From positions 496,001 to 560,000 of the forward strand of contig NZ_FNBH01000002.1 of NCBI RefSeq assembly GCF_900102265.1: a stretch of 64,000 nt of DNA. The letters run 5' to 3'. This document shows positions 16,229 through 24,616 of the stretch, piece after piece. The position numbers and the translations under genes are program-made. A model generated the notes under the pieces. The model saw nothing but the letters and a program-made list of their open reading frames with translations. It did no database searches and had not been told where the DNA came from. The stretch is from Epilithonimonas hungarica. GTDB lineage: Bacteria; Bacteroidota; Bacteroidia; Flavobacteriales; Weeksellaceae. How positions within the stretch are numbered: position 1 is the stretch's first letter; each line of letters begins with the position of its first letter.

Positions 16229-16426
16229 TTAAGCTTGTTCTTCTTTGCTCAAGTTTCTTTGTTTGTGAGCTGCTTTAAGTTTAGCTTGTCTCAAAGTTAC
16301 AGAAGGCTTAATAAATTGTTGTCTAGATCTAAGTTCTCTTACAACTCTAGTTTTATCAAATTTTCTTTTGTACTTTTTTAAAGCTCTATCGATAGACTCT
16401 CCGTCTTTTACTGGTATTATTAACAT
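16229..16426 (-). CDS. rpsU: 30S ribosomal protein S21
   Basis: 65 residues, highly basic, with the family start MLIIPVKDGESIDRALKKYKRKF and the RELRSRQ motif. S21 sits near the anti-Shine-Dalgarno end of 16S rRNA; in Bacteroidetes it has been linked with masking of that sequence. It has its own strong promoter and a terminator before xer. Confidence 0.96.
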   Translation of the reverse strand: MLIIPVKDGESIDRALKKYKRKFDKTRVVRELRSRQQFIKPSVTLRQAKLKAAHKQRNLSKEEQA

Positions 16427-16449
16427 AATTTACATCTCATTTTGAGGTG

Positions 16450-16480
16450 CAAAAATAGGAATAATTTATTAATCTACAAA
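16450..16480 (-). promoter_or_regulatory. Promoter of rpsU
   Basis: On the minus strand TTTG (16477-16480), 19 bp, TATTTTTG (16450-16457): full consensus with ideal spacing. Predicted leader about 20 nt. Confidence 0.8.
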
Positions 16481-16631
16481 TTTTCGTAGTGTTATTTTTA
16501 AAATTATCAAGAAGTTTCTTCATCTAAATATTTCTGACGCAAAGACCGTTGAGATTTTTTGATATTATTGAAAATATTTTTAAGGTTCGCAAGCTCTTTT
16601 GCTCAGCAAAGACATAATCAAAAAGTAAGTT

Positions 16632-16680
16632 TGTCATTCCGTAGGAATCTATACTGTTGAATTTCCTACGGAATGACAAT
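16632..16680. repeat. 17-bp perfect inverted repeat
   Basis: Arms 16632-16648 and 16664-16680 are perfect reverse complements around a 15-nt loop. The core GTCATTCCGTAGGAAT looks like a dispersed palindromic element of the REP type; only one copy occurs in this window, so family membership is inference. Confidence 0.65.
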
Positions 16681-16721
16681 ATTGTGTTTTAATATTGAAT
16701 ATTGAATGGATGACAAATCCC

Positions 16722-16835
16722 CTAGCCCCGATTGCAGTGGAAATCCTTTTTTGCATTGTCTTCAGGCTCTACTTAATGGAAATCGTCGGCAAAAAAGATT
16801 GCAACGGAAAGCGGGAAACAGCTCCTAAAAATACT
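16722..16835. repeat. Structured intergenic repeat, copy A
   Basis: Contains the left core GTGGAAATCCTTTTT (from 16738) and the right core AAAAAGATTGCAACGGA, which pair through the T/A-rich stem. The same cores recur at 31740-31850 (copy B) with a different loop. It ends next to the pdhB terminator. It may be a REP-like element or a folded RNA. Confidence 0.65.
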
Positions 16836-16846
16836 ATCAAATAAAA

Positions 16847-16867
16847 ACTCCCGAATAAATCGGGAGT
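16847..16867 (-). terminator. Terminator of pdhB
   Basis: Perfect 8-bp stem (16847-16854, 16860-16867), 5-nt loop, T-run on the minus strand, 12 nt after the stop codon. Confidence 0.85.
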
Positions 16868-16878
16868 CTTTTTGTATC

Positions 16879-17862
16879 TTATGCTTTGATGTACAAAGCG
16901 TTTTTAATCTCTTCTTTCACCTTGTCCACTTTCGGGAACCATTCTGCAAACAATGGTGCTGAATATGGTGCTGATGCATCCGGCGTAGTGATTCTCTTGA
17001 TTGGCGCATCCAAATAATCGAATGCTTTCTGCTGAACCATATAAGTAATCTCAGTAGAAATAGAAGCGAATGGCCAAGATTCTTCCAAAATCACCAATCT
17101 GTTGGTTTTCTTTACAGACTCGAGAATTGTATCGTAATCCAAAGGACGGATTGTTCTAAGATCGATAACTTCTACAGAAATACCTTCTTTTTCTAAATCT
17201 TCCGCAGCCTGCAAAGCTACTTTCATAATCTTACCGAAAGAAACCAATGTTACATCTTTTCCTTCTTTTTTGATATCTGCTTTTCCGATTGGGATATAAT
17301 ACTCTTCTTCTGGAATTTCCATTTTATCACCATACATCTGCTCAGATTCCATAAAGATCACTGGATCGTTATCTTGGATTGCAGACTTCAAAAGTCCTTT
17401 CGCATCGTAAGGATTGGAAGGAACAATTACTTTAAGACCTGGACAGTTCGCATACCAGCTTTCGAAAGCCTGAGAGTGCGTTGCTCCCAACTGACCTGCA
17501 GACCCTGTTGGACCACGGAAAACGATTGGGCAGTTCCACTGTCCGCCACTCATTTGGTAGATTTTCGCAGCATTGTTGATAATCTGGTCAATAGCCACCA
17601 TAGAGAAGTTGAAAGTCATAAATTCTACGATAGGACGATTCCCGTTCATTGCAGCTCCTACAGAAATACCTGTAAAGCCAAGCTCTGCAATAGGCGCATC
17701 TATGATTCTTTTTGCACCAAACTCATCTAACATTCCTTTGGAAGCTTTGTAAGCTCCATTATATTCTGCAACTTCTTCTCCTACAAGAAAAATGGACTCG
17801 TCTTTACGCATTTCTTCGCTCATAGCTTGAGCAATTACTTCACGAAATGTATGTTCTTTCAT
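16879..17862 (-). CDS. pdhB: Pyruvate dehydrogenase E1 component, beta subunit
   Basis: 327 residues with the transketolase pyrimidine-binding domain (about 1-180; EEVAEYNGAYKASKGM, GAAMNGNRPIVEFM, GPTGSAGQLGATHSQ) and the C-terminal transketolase domain (about 195-320; LVSFGKIMKVALQAAEDL). With the alpha subunit it decarboxylates pyruvate on thiamine diphosphate and passes acetyl to the E2 lipoyl domain. The alpha and E2 genes are not next to it here. A branched-chain 2-oxoacid dehydrogenase beta subunit is the main alternative. Confidence 0.88.
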   Translation of the reverse strand: MKEHTFREVIAQAMSEEMRKDESIFLVGEEVAEYNGAYKASKGMLDEFGAKRIIDAPIAELGFTGISVGAAMNGNRPIVEFMTFNFSMVAIDQIINNAAKIYQMSGGQWNCPIVFRGPTGSAGQLGATHSQAFESWYANCPGLKVIVPSNPYDAKGLLKSAIQDNDPVIFMESEQMYGDKMEIPEEEYYIPIGKADIKKEGKDVTLVSFGKIMKVALQAAEDLEKEGISVEVIDLRTIRPLDYDTILESVKKTNRLVILEESWPFASISTEITYMVQQKAFDYLDAPIKRITTPDASAPYSAPLFAEWFPKVDKVKEEIKNALYIKA

Positions 17863-17940
17863 CTGTAATATTAATTATTTTTTTGTCAGATGCAACGCAA
17901 TGCGTTTCACTTGAAAATGTTCGTTTAAAATTTCGAAATA

Positions 17941-17948
17941 CAAAAGTA
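17941..17948 (-). promoter_or_regulatory. -7 element of pdhB
   Basis: TACTTTTG on the minus strand, 78 nt upstream of the ATG. No TTTG at the expected -33 distance. Confidence 0.45.
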
Positions 17949-17979
17949 TTAATTTTTTTATTATTCGCATAACAAAAAA

Positions 17980-17999
17980 AGGCTCCCAAAAGGAAGCCT
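17980..17999 (-). terminator. Terminator of the DUF2147 gene
   Basis: Stem aggctcc/ggaagcct (one bulge) followed on the minus strand by seven T, about 20 nt after the stop codon. Confidence 0.75.
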
Positions 18000-18020
18000 G
18001 CTATTTATCATAATTTTCGC

Positions 18021-18437
18021 CTAATCAACTTTATGCCAAGTCTGTGTTTTCACTGCGATTCCCAGAATCAGAGCTTTTACTTTCAACTCGTCACCTTCTC
18101 TTACGATCTCGGTTTTATAAGATTTTCCATCTTTTGGATTGGTAATTGTTCCTCCAGAAAACTCGTTACCATCTTTTGAAAGTCCTCGGATGATTTCTAA
18201 TCCCATAAGAGGTTTGTTTTTTCTGTCATCTTTGCATTTTACGCAGTTTACGTTTTCCGGTTTAATCAATAACTGAACGATTTTACCTACATATTTCCCT
18301 TTAGAGTCTTTAGAAATTTCTACTATAGATTTTGGTTTTCCGGTTTCGTCGTCAATAGTTTTCCATTTCCCCTCGATTTGAGCGAATGACAGAACTCCGA
18401 TGAATGATAAGGCAAATGATAAGATTAATTTTTTCAT
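18021..18437 (-). CDS. Secreted DUF2147 protein
   Basis: 138 residues. Signal peptide (1-19, ending SFAQ), then the lipocalin-like DUF2147 pattern: IEGKWKTIDDETGKPKSIVEI, the CxxC pair NCVKCKDDRKNKPLMGLEIIRGL, and a terminal KTQTWHKVD. It is probably periplasmic. Molecular function is unknown for the family. It is a single gene with its own terminator. Confidence 0.85.
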   Translation of the reverse strand: MKKLILSFALSFIGVLSFAQIEGKWKTIDDETGKPKSIVEISKDSKGKYVGKIVQLLIKPENVNCVKCKDDRKNKPLMGLEIIRGLSKDGNEFSGGTITNPKDGKSYKTEIVREGDELKVKALILGIAVKTQTWHKVD

Positions 18438-18598
18438 TGTCTTTTATTTTAAGTTGTTTTGTTTTGATAGGCTTTTCTTGTTAACGTTAAATTAACATTG
18501 TTAAAAATATAAATTTATTTTAAACAAACAATAATTATTTGCTATCCAAAGCATAAATAACGCCACTTACAAGATTTTTCCTGTTTTAAACACTTACT

Positions 18599-20518
18599 TC
18601 ACCTCAGTTTTCTATTGATGACTCTATCCATATAATCCTGATACCAAGCTTTTGTTTTTTCGATTCCTAATTTTTGTTTAGGATTCAAATTTTTACTCAA
18701 AATATTTTTGGATAATGCTAAATCTGATTTGTCGTAAATCCCCGTCACTTCTTTTCCATTAAATATATAAATGTAATTTCCAATAATCATCTGCTCATTA
18801 ATTGCATCGGAATTGACAATCATATAATCCTCATTCTTATCAGACAGCAAACTTCTACCCCAACTTCTAATCTTTTTATTATATCCAAGCAAATCTGCCA
18901 AAGTTGGATAAATATCAATCTGTTGAGCGAATCTATCATCAACACCTTTTAAGTTATATTTTGGATTGGGAGAGAAAAACAATAATGGAATCGCAAATCG
19001 GTTCATCGCTTTTTGATATTCGGGATAATTGATTTGATTGGTGTGGTCAGCCGTAATTACAAAAATTGTATTATGATACCAAGGTTGCTTACTCGCTGTT
19101 TCAAAGAATTTTTTTAATGAATGATCCGTGTATTGAATTGGTTCGTGAATCTGCAATGTTCCTTTTTTAAATTTCCCATTATATTTCTCAGGAATTTTAA
19201 ACGGGTCGTGAGAAGATGCTGAAAACAGGGTTGACATAAAAGGTTGCTTCTTGCCCATATTTTTTGCAAAATATTGAAAAAATGGTTCGTCCCAAATTGC
19301 CCAGATTCCATCAAAATCATTATCATTATTATACTCGGTTTTTCCAAAATAATGTTTGAAGCCTAAGATATTTCCAAATCCTTGAAATCCCATAGAACCA
19401 TTCGGTGCACCGTGATAGAAACTCGTATCATAGCCCAAATCATTACAAACCGAAACAATAGATTGGATTTTTTGATTGGAATAAGGCGAACTCGTAAAAG
19501 CATCCGTCAAACTTGGGATTCCTGCCAGAACAGAACTCATTCCGTGGATAGATTGTCGTCCGTTGGCAAAAGCATTAATGAAAATAAGACTTTGATTACC
19601 CAAACTATCCAAAAATGGTGTGTAAGAAACAAAATCCTTAATATTATTTTGCTTGTTAAACGCTCCGGAATATTCTTTCCCGAAACTTTCCATAATGAAA
19701 ATCACAACATTTGGTTTTGAGCCAACTTCTCGATTGTATAATTTATAAGGTTTAATTTCTTGATCAATGAATTTCTCATCCACAAAATGAACAAGCTTGA
19801 AATTATTAGTTCCAATTGTCCTGAAAAATGAAAAAACGCTATTCAGAACAATATTTGCCTGAAGTGGATTGCTAACGTGTTTATTGGCATCAACTAGATT
19901 AATTGGTCTTGTAGAATGTTTGAAATCACCTCTGATTCCGCCAACAACCAAAGTCGTAACCACGCACAAACTTATAATTGATGAAATAAAATAGACTATA
20001 ACATTCTTAGGTTTCTCATCATTGATTTTAACTTTTTTATAAAGAAAAATCCAAAGAAACAAAACCACAATAAACCAAACAACAACAAACGGATGCTGTA
20101 AAACCGCATTCCAAAATATTCCTCCAAGATTATTCTCGTGTTTACCAACTTCAATCGCAGCAGACGTTAATCTTGCCTGACTGAATCGATAGTAAATCAT
20201 ATCACCAAAGTTGAGCGAGTATGCAATTCCATTCGTGATAAAGTACCAATAGAAAAGAAATTTCTGATAACCGTTTTTTGTATTAATTACCAACGGAATG
20301 ATGCTTAGCAAAATAAAAACCGCATTCACATACAAGATTGCAGTCGTATCAAACGCAGTTCCGTAATAAGATAAATTGAAATATTCTGATAGTCTGTCAA
20401 CTTTTATAAGGTCTTTATTGAATAACCAAAACAGCAATCTCGCCATCTGGTAAAAGAAAAACACCAGAAAAAGTCTGTAAATCAAGGCAAATAATTCCTG
20501 CCCTCTTAAATTCTTCAT
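18599..20518 (-). CDS. LtaS-like membrane sulfatase / phosphoglycerol transferase family
   Basis: 639 residues. Five N-terminal membrane segments (about 8-30, 55-78, 85-105, 142-162, 172-194) precede a periplasmic alkaline-phosphatase/sulfatase fold (about 268-600). Metal and nucleophile positions are visible: E277 (IMESFG), S323 in NGRQSIHGM where LtaS has Thr, and VITADHTN. Relatives transfer phosphoglycerol or phosphoethanolamine to envelope glycans. Gram-negatives lack lipoteichoic acid, so the acceptor is unknown. Divergent from pssA, which supplies a phospholipid precursor. Confidence 0.85.
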   Translation of the reverse strand: MKNLRGQELFALIYRLFLVFFFYQMARLLFWLFNKDLIKVDRLSEYFNLSYYGTAFDTTAILYVNAVFILLSIIPLVINTKNGYQKFLFYWYFITNGIAYSLNFGDMIYYRFSQARLTSAAIEVGKHENNLGGIFWNAVLQHPFVVVWFIVVLFLWIFLYKKVKINDEKPKNVIVYFISSIISLCVVTTLVVGGIRGDFKHSTRPINLVDANKHVSNPLQANIVLNSVFSFFRTIGTNNFKLVHFVDEKFIDQEIKPYKLYNREVGSKPNVVIFIMESFGKEYSGAFNKQNNIKDFVSYTPFLDSLGNQSLIFINAFANGRQSIHGMSSVLAGIPSLTDAFTSSPYSNQKIQSIVSVCNDLGYDTSFYHGAPNGSMGFQGFGNILGFKHYFGKTEYNNDNDFDGIWAIWDEPFFQYFAKNMGKKQPFMSTLFSASSHDPFKIPEKYNGKFKKGTLQIHEPIQYTDHSLKKFFETASKQPWYHNTIFVITADHTNQINYPEYQKAMNRFAIPLLFFSPNPKYNLKGVDDRFAQQIDIYPTLADLLGYNKKIRSWGRSLLSDKNEDYMIVNSDAINEQMIIGNYIYIFNGKEVTGIYDKSDLALSKNILSKNLNPKQKLGIEKTKAWYQDYMDRVINRKLR

Positions 20519-20522
20519 TTTG

Positions 20523-20530
20523 CAAAATTA
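20523..20530 (-). promoter_or_regulatory. -7 element of the LtaS-like gene
   Basis: TAATTTTG on the minus strand, 4 nt before the ATG, so a leaderless mRNA is predicted. Confidence 0.45.
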
Positions 20531-20555
20531 AAACTTTCCTTGTATTAGTTTTTAC

Positions 20556-20563
20556 TATTTTTG
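20556..20563 (+). promoter_or_regulatory. -7 element of pssA
   Basis: TATTTTTG, 4 nt before the pssA ATG. Divergent from the element at 20523-20530; both predict leaderless transcripts. Confidence 0.45.
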
Positions 20564-20567
20564 TGAT

Positions 20568-21281
20568 ATGAATTTCATCAAAAACAACCTCGCCAACGCA
20601 TTTACTTTAGGAAATCTTTTTTCTGGTTGTGTTGGGATTGTTCATTTATTTTCCGGCGATTATCAAACGACAGCGATTTGTATTATTATTTCTTTGGTTC
20701 TTGATTTCTTTGACGGTTTTGTTGCGAGAGCATTGGGTTCCAGCAGTAATCTTGGCGGACAGCTGGATTCTTTGGCGGATATGGTAAGTTTTGGTTTTTT
20801 GCCGGGTGTTGCGATGATGAAAATGCTGGAACCTTATGGCAACCAATTTTTCGGAATCGAACTACCTTTTGAAGTCAAATATTTTGGTTTTCTGATTACA
20901 CTTTTCTCTTGTCTTAGATTAGCAATTTTTAATTTGGATGATGACCAGAAATATTACTTCAAAGGACTTAATACACCGAGTAATACGATATTAATCTTTG
21001 GATTATTCTATGTCTATAAAGAATCGGGAAATTTCAGTTTTTTATTTGAAAACGAAATTTATTTACTGATTTTCACGGTAATTTCATCTTGGCTTTTGGT
21101 AAGCCCAATCAAAATGATTGCAATGAAATTCAAGTCGAAACAATTAAAAGACAATTATCCAAAATTAGCATTATTGATTGGCGGGATTTTGATCTTATTA
21201 ATTTTCAAAACAACAGGAATTCCGTTAATGATCATATATTACATCTTAATTTCATTAATATTCCAAAAACAACTTAAGTAG
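20568..21281 (+). CDS. pssA: CDP-diacylglycerol-serine O-phosphatidyltransferase
   Basis: 237 residues with about eight membrane segments. The CDP-alcohol phosphotransferase motif D-G-x2-A-R-x8-G-x3-D-x3-D is complete: D49, G50, A53, R54, G63, D67, D71. It makes phosphatidylserine from CDP-diacylglycerol and serine, the precursor of phosphatidylethanolamine, in the inner membrane. The type II (membrane) enzyme is the usual one in Bacteroidetes. Confidence 0.93.
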   Translation: MNFIKNNLANAFTLGNLFSGCVGIVHLFSGDYQTTAICIIISLVLDFFDGFVARALGSSSNLGGQLDSLADMVSFGFLPGVAMMKMLEPYGNQFFGIELPFEVKYFGFLITLFSCLRLAIFNLDDDQKYYFKGLNTPSNTILIFGLFYVYKESGNFSFLFENEIYLLIFTVISSWLLVSPIKMIAMKFKSKQLKDNYPKLALLIGGILILLIFKTTGIPLMIIYYILISLIFQKQLK

Positions 21282-21388
21282 TCTGAAGATGGAAGATCTT
21301 CAAGTCGAAAACAATAAAAAAACATATTATTAAAAACATCGGACATCGGTCTTCCGATATCCGGCAAAATAAAATCAATTATAAAAAA

Positions 21389-22153
21389 ATGAACCTAAAA
21401 CTCCATAAACCTCTTTGCGTTTTCGATTTGGAAACGACCGGAACCAACATCGGAAAAGACAGAATTGTAGAAATTTGTATTCTAAAAGTCAATCCAGATG
21501 CTTCGCGAGAAAGCAAAACCTGGCGCGTAAATCCGGAAATGCCCATTCCAAAAGAATCTTCTGCAATCCACGGAATCTATGACGAAGATGTTGCAGAAGC
21601 ACCAACCTTCCGAGAAATTGCTCCGAAAGTAATGGCAATGATCAAGGATTCTGATTTGGGAGGTTTCAATTCCAACAGATTCGACATTCCTGTTTTGGCC
21701 GAGGAAATGTTAAGAGCGGATGTAGATTTTGACCTTGGCAAACATCGTTTTGTAGATGCCCAAAATATCTTCTTCAAAAAGGAACCTAGAAATCTTGGCG
21801 CCGCTTATCAATTCTATTGCGGAAAAATGTTGGAGAATGCACATTCTGCAGAGGCTGATGTAATGGCAACTTTCGAAGTTCTGGACGCACAAGTCGGAAA
21901 ATATGATGATGTTCCAAACGAAATTGCTGAGTTAAGTGATTTTTCTACGCAGAACAAATTTGCGGACTTGGCAGGAATGATTCATTTTGATGAAAACGAA
22001 CAAGAGATTTTTGCTTTTGGTAAATATAAAGGTCAAAAAGTGAAAGATGTTTTCCAAAAAGATTTGGGTTACTACGGCTGGCTTCAAAGTGCGGATTTTC
22101 CACTTTATACCAAGAAAATATTTACTAAAATCCAGTTGAAGTCTCGATTCTAA
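21389..22153 (+). CDS. DEDDh 3'-5' exonuclease, DNA polymerase III epsilon-like, with a DUF3820-like tail
   Basis: 254 residues. Exo I has D13 and E15 (VFDLETTGT), Exo II GGFNSNRFDIPVLAEEM, Exo III HSAEADVMATFEVL. The C-terminal segment (about 205-254; FAFGKYKGQKVKDVFQKDLGYYGWLQ) resembles DUF3820. It probably degrades or proofreads nucleic acid ends; it is not clearly the replicative epsilon subunit. The upstream gap holds short palindromic simple repeats. Confidence 0.88.
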   Translation: MNLKLHKPLCVFDLETTGTNIGKDRIVEICILKVNPDASRESKTWRVNPEMPIPKESSAIHGIYDEDVAEAPTFREIAPKVMAMIKDSDLGGFNSNRFDIPVLAEEMLRADVDFDLGKHRFVDAQNIFFKKEPRNLGAAYQFYCGKMLENAHSAEADVMATFEVLDAQVGKYDDVPNEIAELSDFSTQNKFADLAGMIHFDENEQEIFAFGKYKGQKVKDVFQKDLGYYGWLQSADFPLYTKKIFTKIQLKSRF

Positions 22154-22180
22154 TTTCATAAATATTTAATTTAATTACTA

Positions 22181-22789
22181 ATGAAAATAATCTGCATAGG
22201 AAGGAATTACAGCGAACACGCCAAAGAACTGGGAAATGAAGTTCCTGAAGATCCGGTAATCTTTATGAAACCTGATACCGCTATCTTGAAAAAGGGTTCT
22301 GATTTTTACATTCCGGAATTCTCTGATGATGTCCATTATGAATTGGAAGTTGTTCTGAAAATCTCAAAAGGCGGAAAATATATCCAAAAAGAAAATGCAG
22401 GAAAACATTATGACGAGATTGGTCTTGGGATTGATTTTACAGCAAGAGATTTGCAGTCCAAATTAAAGGATAAAGGCTTGCCTTGGGAGTTGGCAAAAGG
22501 CTTTGATGGTTCGGCCGTGGTTTCGGATTTTGTTTCTAAGGTAAATTATGATTTACAGGATCTGAATTTTTCTCTGGTAAAAAATAACGAGCAAGTCCAA
22601 AACGGAAATACAAAAGATATGATCTTCAGTTTTGATGACATTATTGCATTTGTGTCACAATATTTCACATTGAGAGTCGGCGATTTGATTTTCACCGGAA
22701 CGCCCAAAGGTGTTGGAAAAGTTTCTGAGAATGATTTGCTGGAAGCATCTCTCGAAGATAAAAAATTGTTTTCTCTGAAAATTCAGTAA
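22181..22789 (+). CDS. Fumarylacetoacetate hydrolase family protein
   Basis: 202 residues, the short single-domain type. Start MKIICIGRNYSEHAKELGN, FMKPDTAIL, the metal-binding HYELEVVLKI and GIDFTARDLQSKLKDKG-LPWELAKGFDGSA, and GDLIFTGTPKGVG are all typical. Members act as hydrolases, decarboxylases or oxaloacetate tautomerases on 2-oxo acids; the substrate here is unknown. It starts 27 nt after the exonuclease gene. Confidence 0.9.
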   Translation: MKIICIGRNYSEHAKELGNEVPEDPVIFMKPDTAILKKGSDFYIPEFSDDVHYELEVVLKISKGGKYIQKENAGKHYDEIGLGIDFTARDLQSKLKDKGLPWELAKGFDGSAVVSDFVSKVNYDLQDLNFSLVKNNEQVQNGNTKDMIFSFDDIIAFVSQYFTLRVGDLIFTGTPKGVGKVSENDLLEASLEDKKLFSLKIQ

Positions 22790-22880
22790 CTTTTCATTGA
22801 AATTTATATCATACCTAGAAATGTGAAAATGGCTGAGTTTTTGCTTTTCTACAAATAGAAATACTATAAACCTTGAGATT

Positions 22881-23324
22881 ATGAAAAAAATTATTTTACC
22901 CGTAGATTTCTCTGACAGCTCTGACAAATTGGTAGATTATGCTGTTGGTTTTGCAAAAGATGTAAATGCCGAGATTGCACTAATTCACGTTGCTGCTACA
23001 GATATTGGTTTTGTGATTGGAGATATGGGCTTCCAGTATTTTCCGGAAGTGGAAGAAAACGAAATCAAATACGAATTGAAAGAACTCAACAGACTTGAGC
23101 AAAGAGTGACCTCTCAAGGTGTAAACTGTACTCACATTCTAAAACAGGGTGTCGCTGGCGATACAATTTTAGAATATTCTGACGAAAAAAATGCTGATTA
23201 TATTGTAGTTGGTTCCCACGGAAGAAGCGGTGTTTATGATGTTTTCATCGGTAGTTTGACCAAAGAAATTACCCGAAAATCAAAAATTCCCGTTTTGGTT
23301 GTCCCTTGTCACGATGAGGAATAA
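22881..23324 (+). CDS. Universal stress protein, UspA family
   Basis: 147 residues. It has the N-terminal strand KKIILPVDFSDSSDKLVDYAV and the ATP-binding loop GSHGRSGVYDVFIGSLTKEI followed by KIPVLVVP. ATP-binding members act in stress survival, but targets vary. Single gene followed by a strong terminator. Confidence 0.9.
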   Translation: MKKIILPVDFSDSSDKLVDYAVGFAKDVNAEIALIHVAATDIGFVIGDMGFQYFPEVEENEIKYELKELNRLEQRVTSQGVNCTHILKQGVAGDTILEYSDEKNADYIVVGSHGRSGVYDVFIGSLTKEITRKSKIPVLVVPCHDEE

Positions 23325-23367
23325 TTCTAAAAGACCAAAGCTCAAGGCAAAAGATCAAAAATAAAAG

Positions 23368-23398
23368 AACCCGTCTCGTTGCAATAACAAGACGGGTT
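23368..23398 (+). terminator. Terminator of the universal stress gene
   Basis: Stem of 13 bp with one mismatch (23368-23380, 23386-23398), loop, then TTTTTT on the plus strand. It may also serve the convergent small gene. Confidence 0.8.
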
Positions 23399-23421
23399 TT
23401 TTATAAATATAATCAATTTAT

Positions 23422-23655
23422 TTAACCTTCGTTTTTGTAAATTTTTGGGTCGTAGTAAGGATGCTTTCCTTCTGTTGGGGAATGGTAATCTTTATCTTTT
23501 TGTGCTCCTAATGTGACTACCAAAATATAGCACCAATATGTAAAAAATCCAGAAGCTACAAGGAATAAAATCCAATTCAAAACATTAGCAGTAAGGTCGA
23601 AGAAACCAAAAGACCATTTGAATGCTGCACTTAATGCTAACCAGAAAGATGTCAT
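23422..23655 (-). CDS. Small membrane protein, DUF6341-like
   Basis: 77 residues. One or two hydrophobic segments (about 5-22 and 25-48) and a polar tail with SPTEGKHPYYDPKIY. Size, sequence and position next to a DUF6427-type gene suggest the flavobacterial DUF6341 family; I rely on memory for that. Function unknown. The two genes share a short divergent promoter region. Confidence 0.65.
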   Translation of the reverse strand: MTSFWLALSAAFKWSFGFFDLTANVLNWILFLVASGFFTYWCYILVVTLGAQKDKDYHSPTEGKHPYYDPKIYKNEG

Positions 23656-23673
23656 ATTTTTCTTTTTTTAAAT

Positions 23674-23681
23674 TAACTTTG
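23674..23681 (+). promoter_or_regulatory. -7 element of the DUF6427-like gene
   Basis: TAACTTTG, 16 nt before the ATG at 23698. It lies only 2 bp from an opposite -7 element. Confidence 0.55.
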
Positions 23682-23683
23682 CA

Positions 23684-23691
23684 CAAATTTA
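23684..23691 (-). promoter_or_regulatory. -7 element of the DUF6341-like gene
   Basis: TAAATTTG on the minus strand, 28 nt before its ATG. It overlaps the expected start site of the plus-strand promoter at 23674-23681, so the two promoters should exclude each other. Confidence 0.5.
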
Positions 23692-23697
23692 TAAAAA

Positions 23698-24597
23698 ATG
23701 TTTCGATTACTTTCTAAAGAAAGCAATATTTTTTCGGTTCCAGTTTACATCGGTTTTTTGTTTCTGATATTTTTATCACTTAACCTATTAGATTTCAAAT
23801 ACATAGATGTATTTCCAGCCATAATTACATTTACGGGAATCAGTTTGGGATATTTTTTATTCAATGCGATTGCGCTTAATCAGTTTTCGCATCTTCCGCT
23901 CTTTCTTTACACAATTTTTGTGGCTTCATTTTATGATGGAACCATCGATTTGGGATTGGCATTCACTTTTCTGATGAGCTCTATTCTATTATTGATCTTA
24001 ACCAGCCAAAACGACCAATTGAGAAAAAGTTCCTTTACGCTGGTAGGTTCTATCCTAGCTTTCAATTATCTGGTTTTTCCGTCAAGCTGGCCAATGGGCG
24101 TTTTTGTAATTTTCCATATTATAGGAACTTCGGGAAGAATCGGACTTAATCTTTTCAGATTATTATTTGGCGTTATTTTGATCGTACTGAGTTATTTCGG
24201 ATTGATGTATCTCATCCATTACACGACTTGGGACAAAACTTATTTACCTTTTTATGGTAAATTCGAGGCATTGGATTCTTATTATCCGTTGTATATATTA
24301 AGTCCGATCGCACTGATGCTGCTCTACTCACTTTCTGACCATTTCAAACATTACAACGAGAAAAGTCCAATAAGCCGGTACAAATACACTTTTGTCCTTG
24401 TATTTTCTCTTGCTCAATTGATCACGATTATTTTCTATATGGGAACCAACTACGAATATCTGTTGCTTCTCGCGCTGCCTTCAAGCATCATTATCAGCAG
24501 AATGCTGCGTTTCTTACCCCAATATTGGATGCAGGAAGTTGGACTTTGGATAATTGTCTTTACGCTTGCGATCTTTAAAATCGTTAATTTTGTATAA
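23698..24597 (+). CDS. Multi-pass membrane protein, DUF6427-like
   Basis: 299 residues with about eight to ten hydrophobic helices and few charges. Start MFRLLSKESNIFSVPVYIGFLF. Flavobacteria carry such proteins (DUF6427) beside DUF6341 genes; function is not established. The C-terminal codons overlap a -7 element that may drive the next gene. Confidence 0.7.
   Translation: MFRLLSKESNIFSVPVYIGFLFLIFLSLNLLDFKYIDVFPAIITFTGISLGYFLFNAIALNQFSHLPLFLYTIFVASFYDGTIDLGLAFTFLMSSILLLILTSQNDQLRKSSFTLVGSILAFNYLVFPSSWPMGVFVIFHIIGTSGRIGLNLFRLLFGVILIVLSYFGLMYLIHYTTWDKTYLPFYGKFEALDSYYPLYILSPIALMLLYSLSDHFKHYNEKSPISRYKYTFVLVFSLAQLITIIFYMGTNYEYLLLLALPSSIIISRMLRFLPQYWMQEVGLWIIVFTLAIFKIVNFV
24585..24592 (+). promoter_or_regulatory. 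Possible -7 element of the DUF3109 gene
   Basis: TAATTTTG inside the last codons of the DUF6427-like gene, 24 nt before the next ATG. A chance match in coding sequence cannot be excluded. Confidence 0.35.
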
Positions 24598-24616
24598 AAT
24601 TTAAAATGGATGTCGA

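Larger units (their letters stand above)
16427..16878. other. 452-bp intergenic region with repeats
   Basis: Besides the rpsU promoter and the pdhB terminator it contains a 17-bp inverted repeat (16632-16680) and one copy of the structured repeat (16722-16835). No credible reading frame or gene remnant was seen. Confidence 0.7.
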
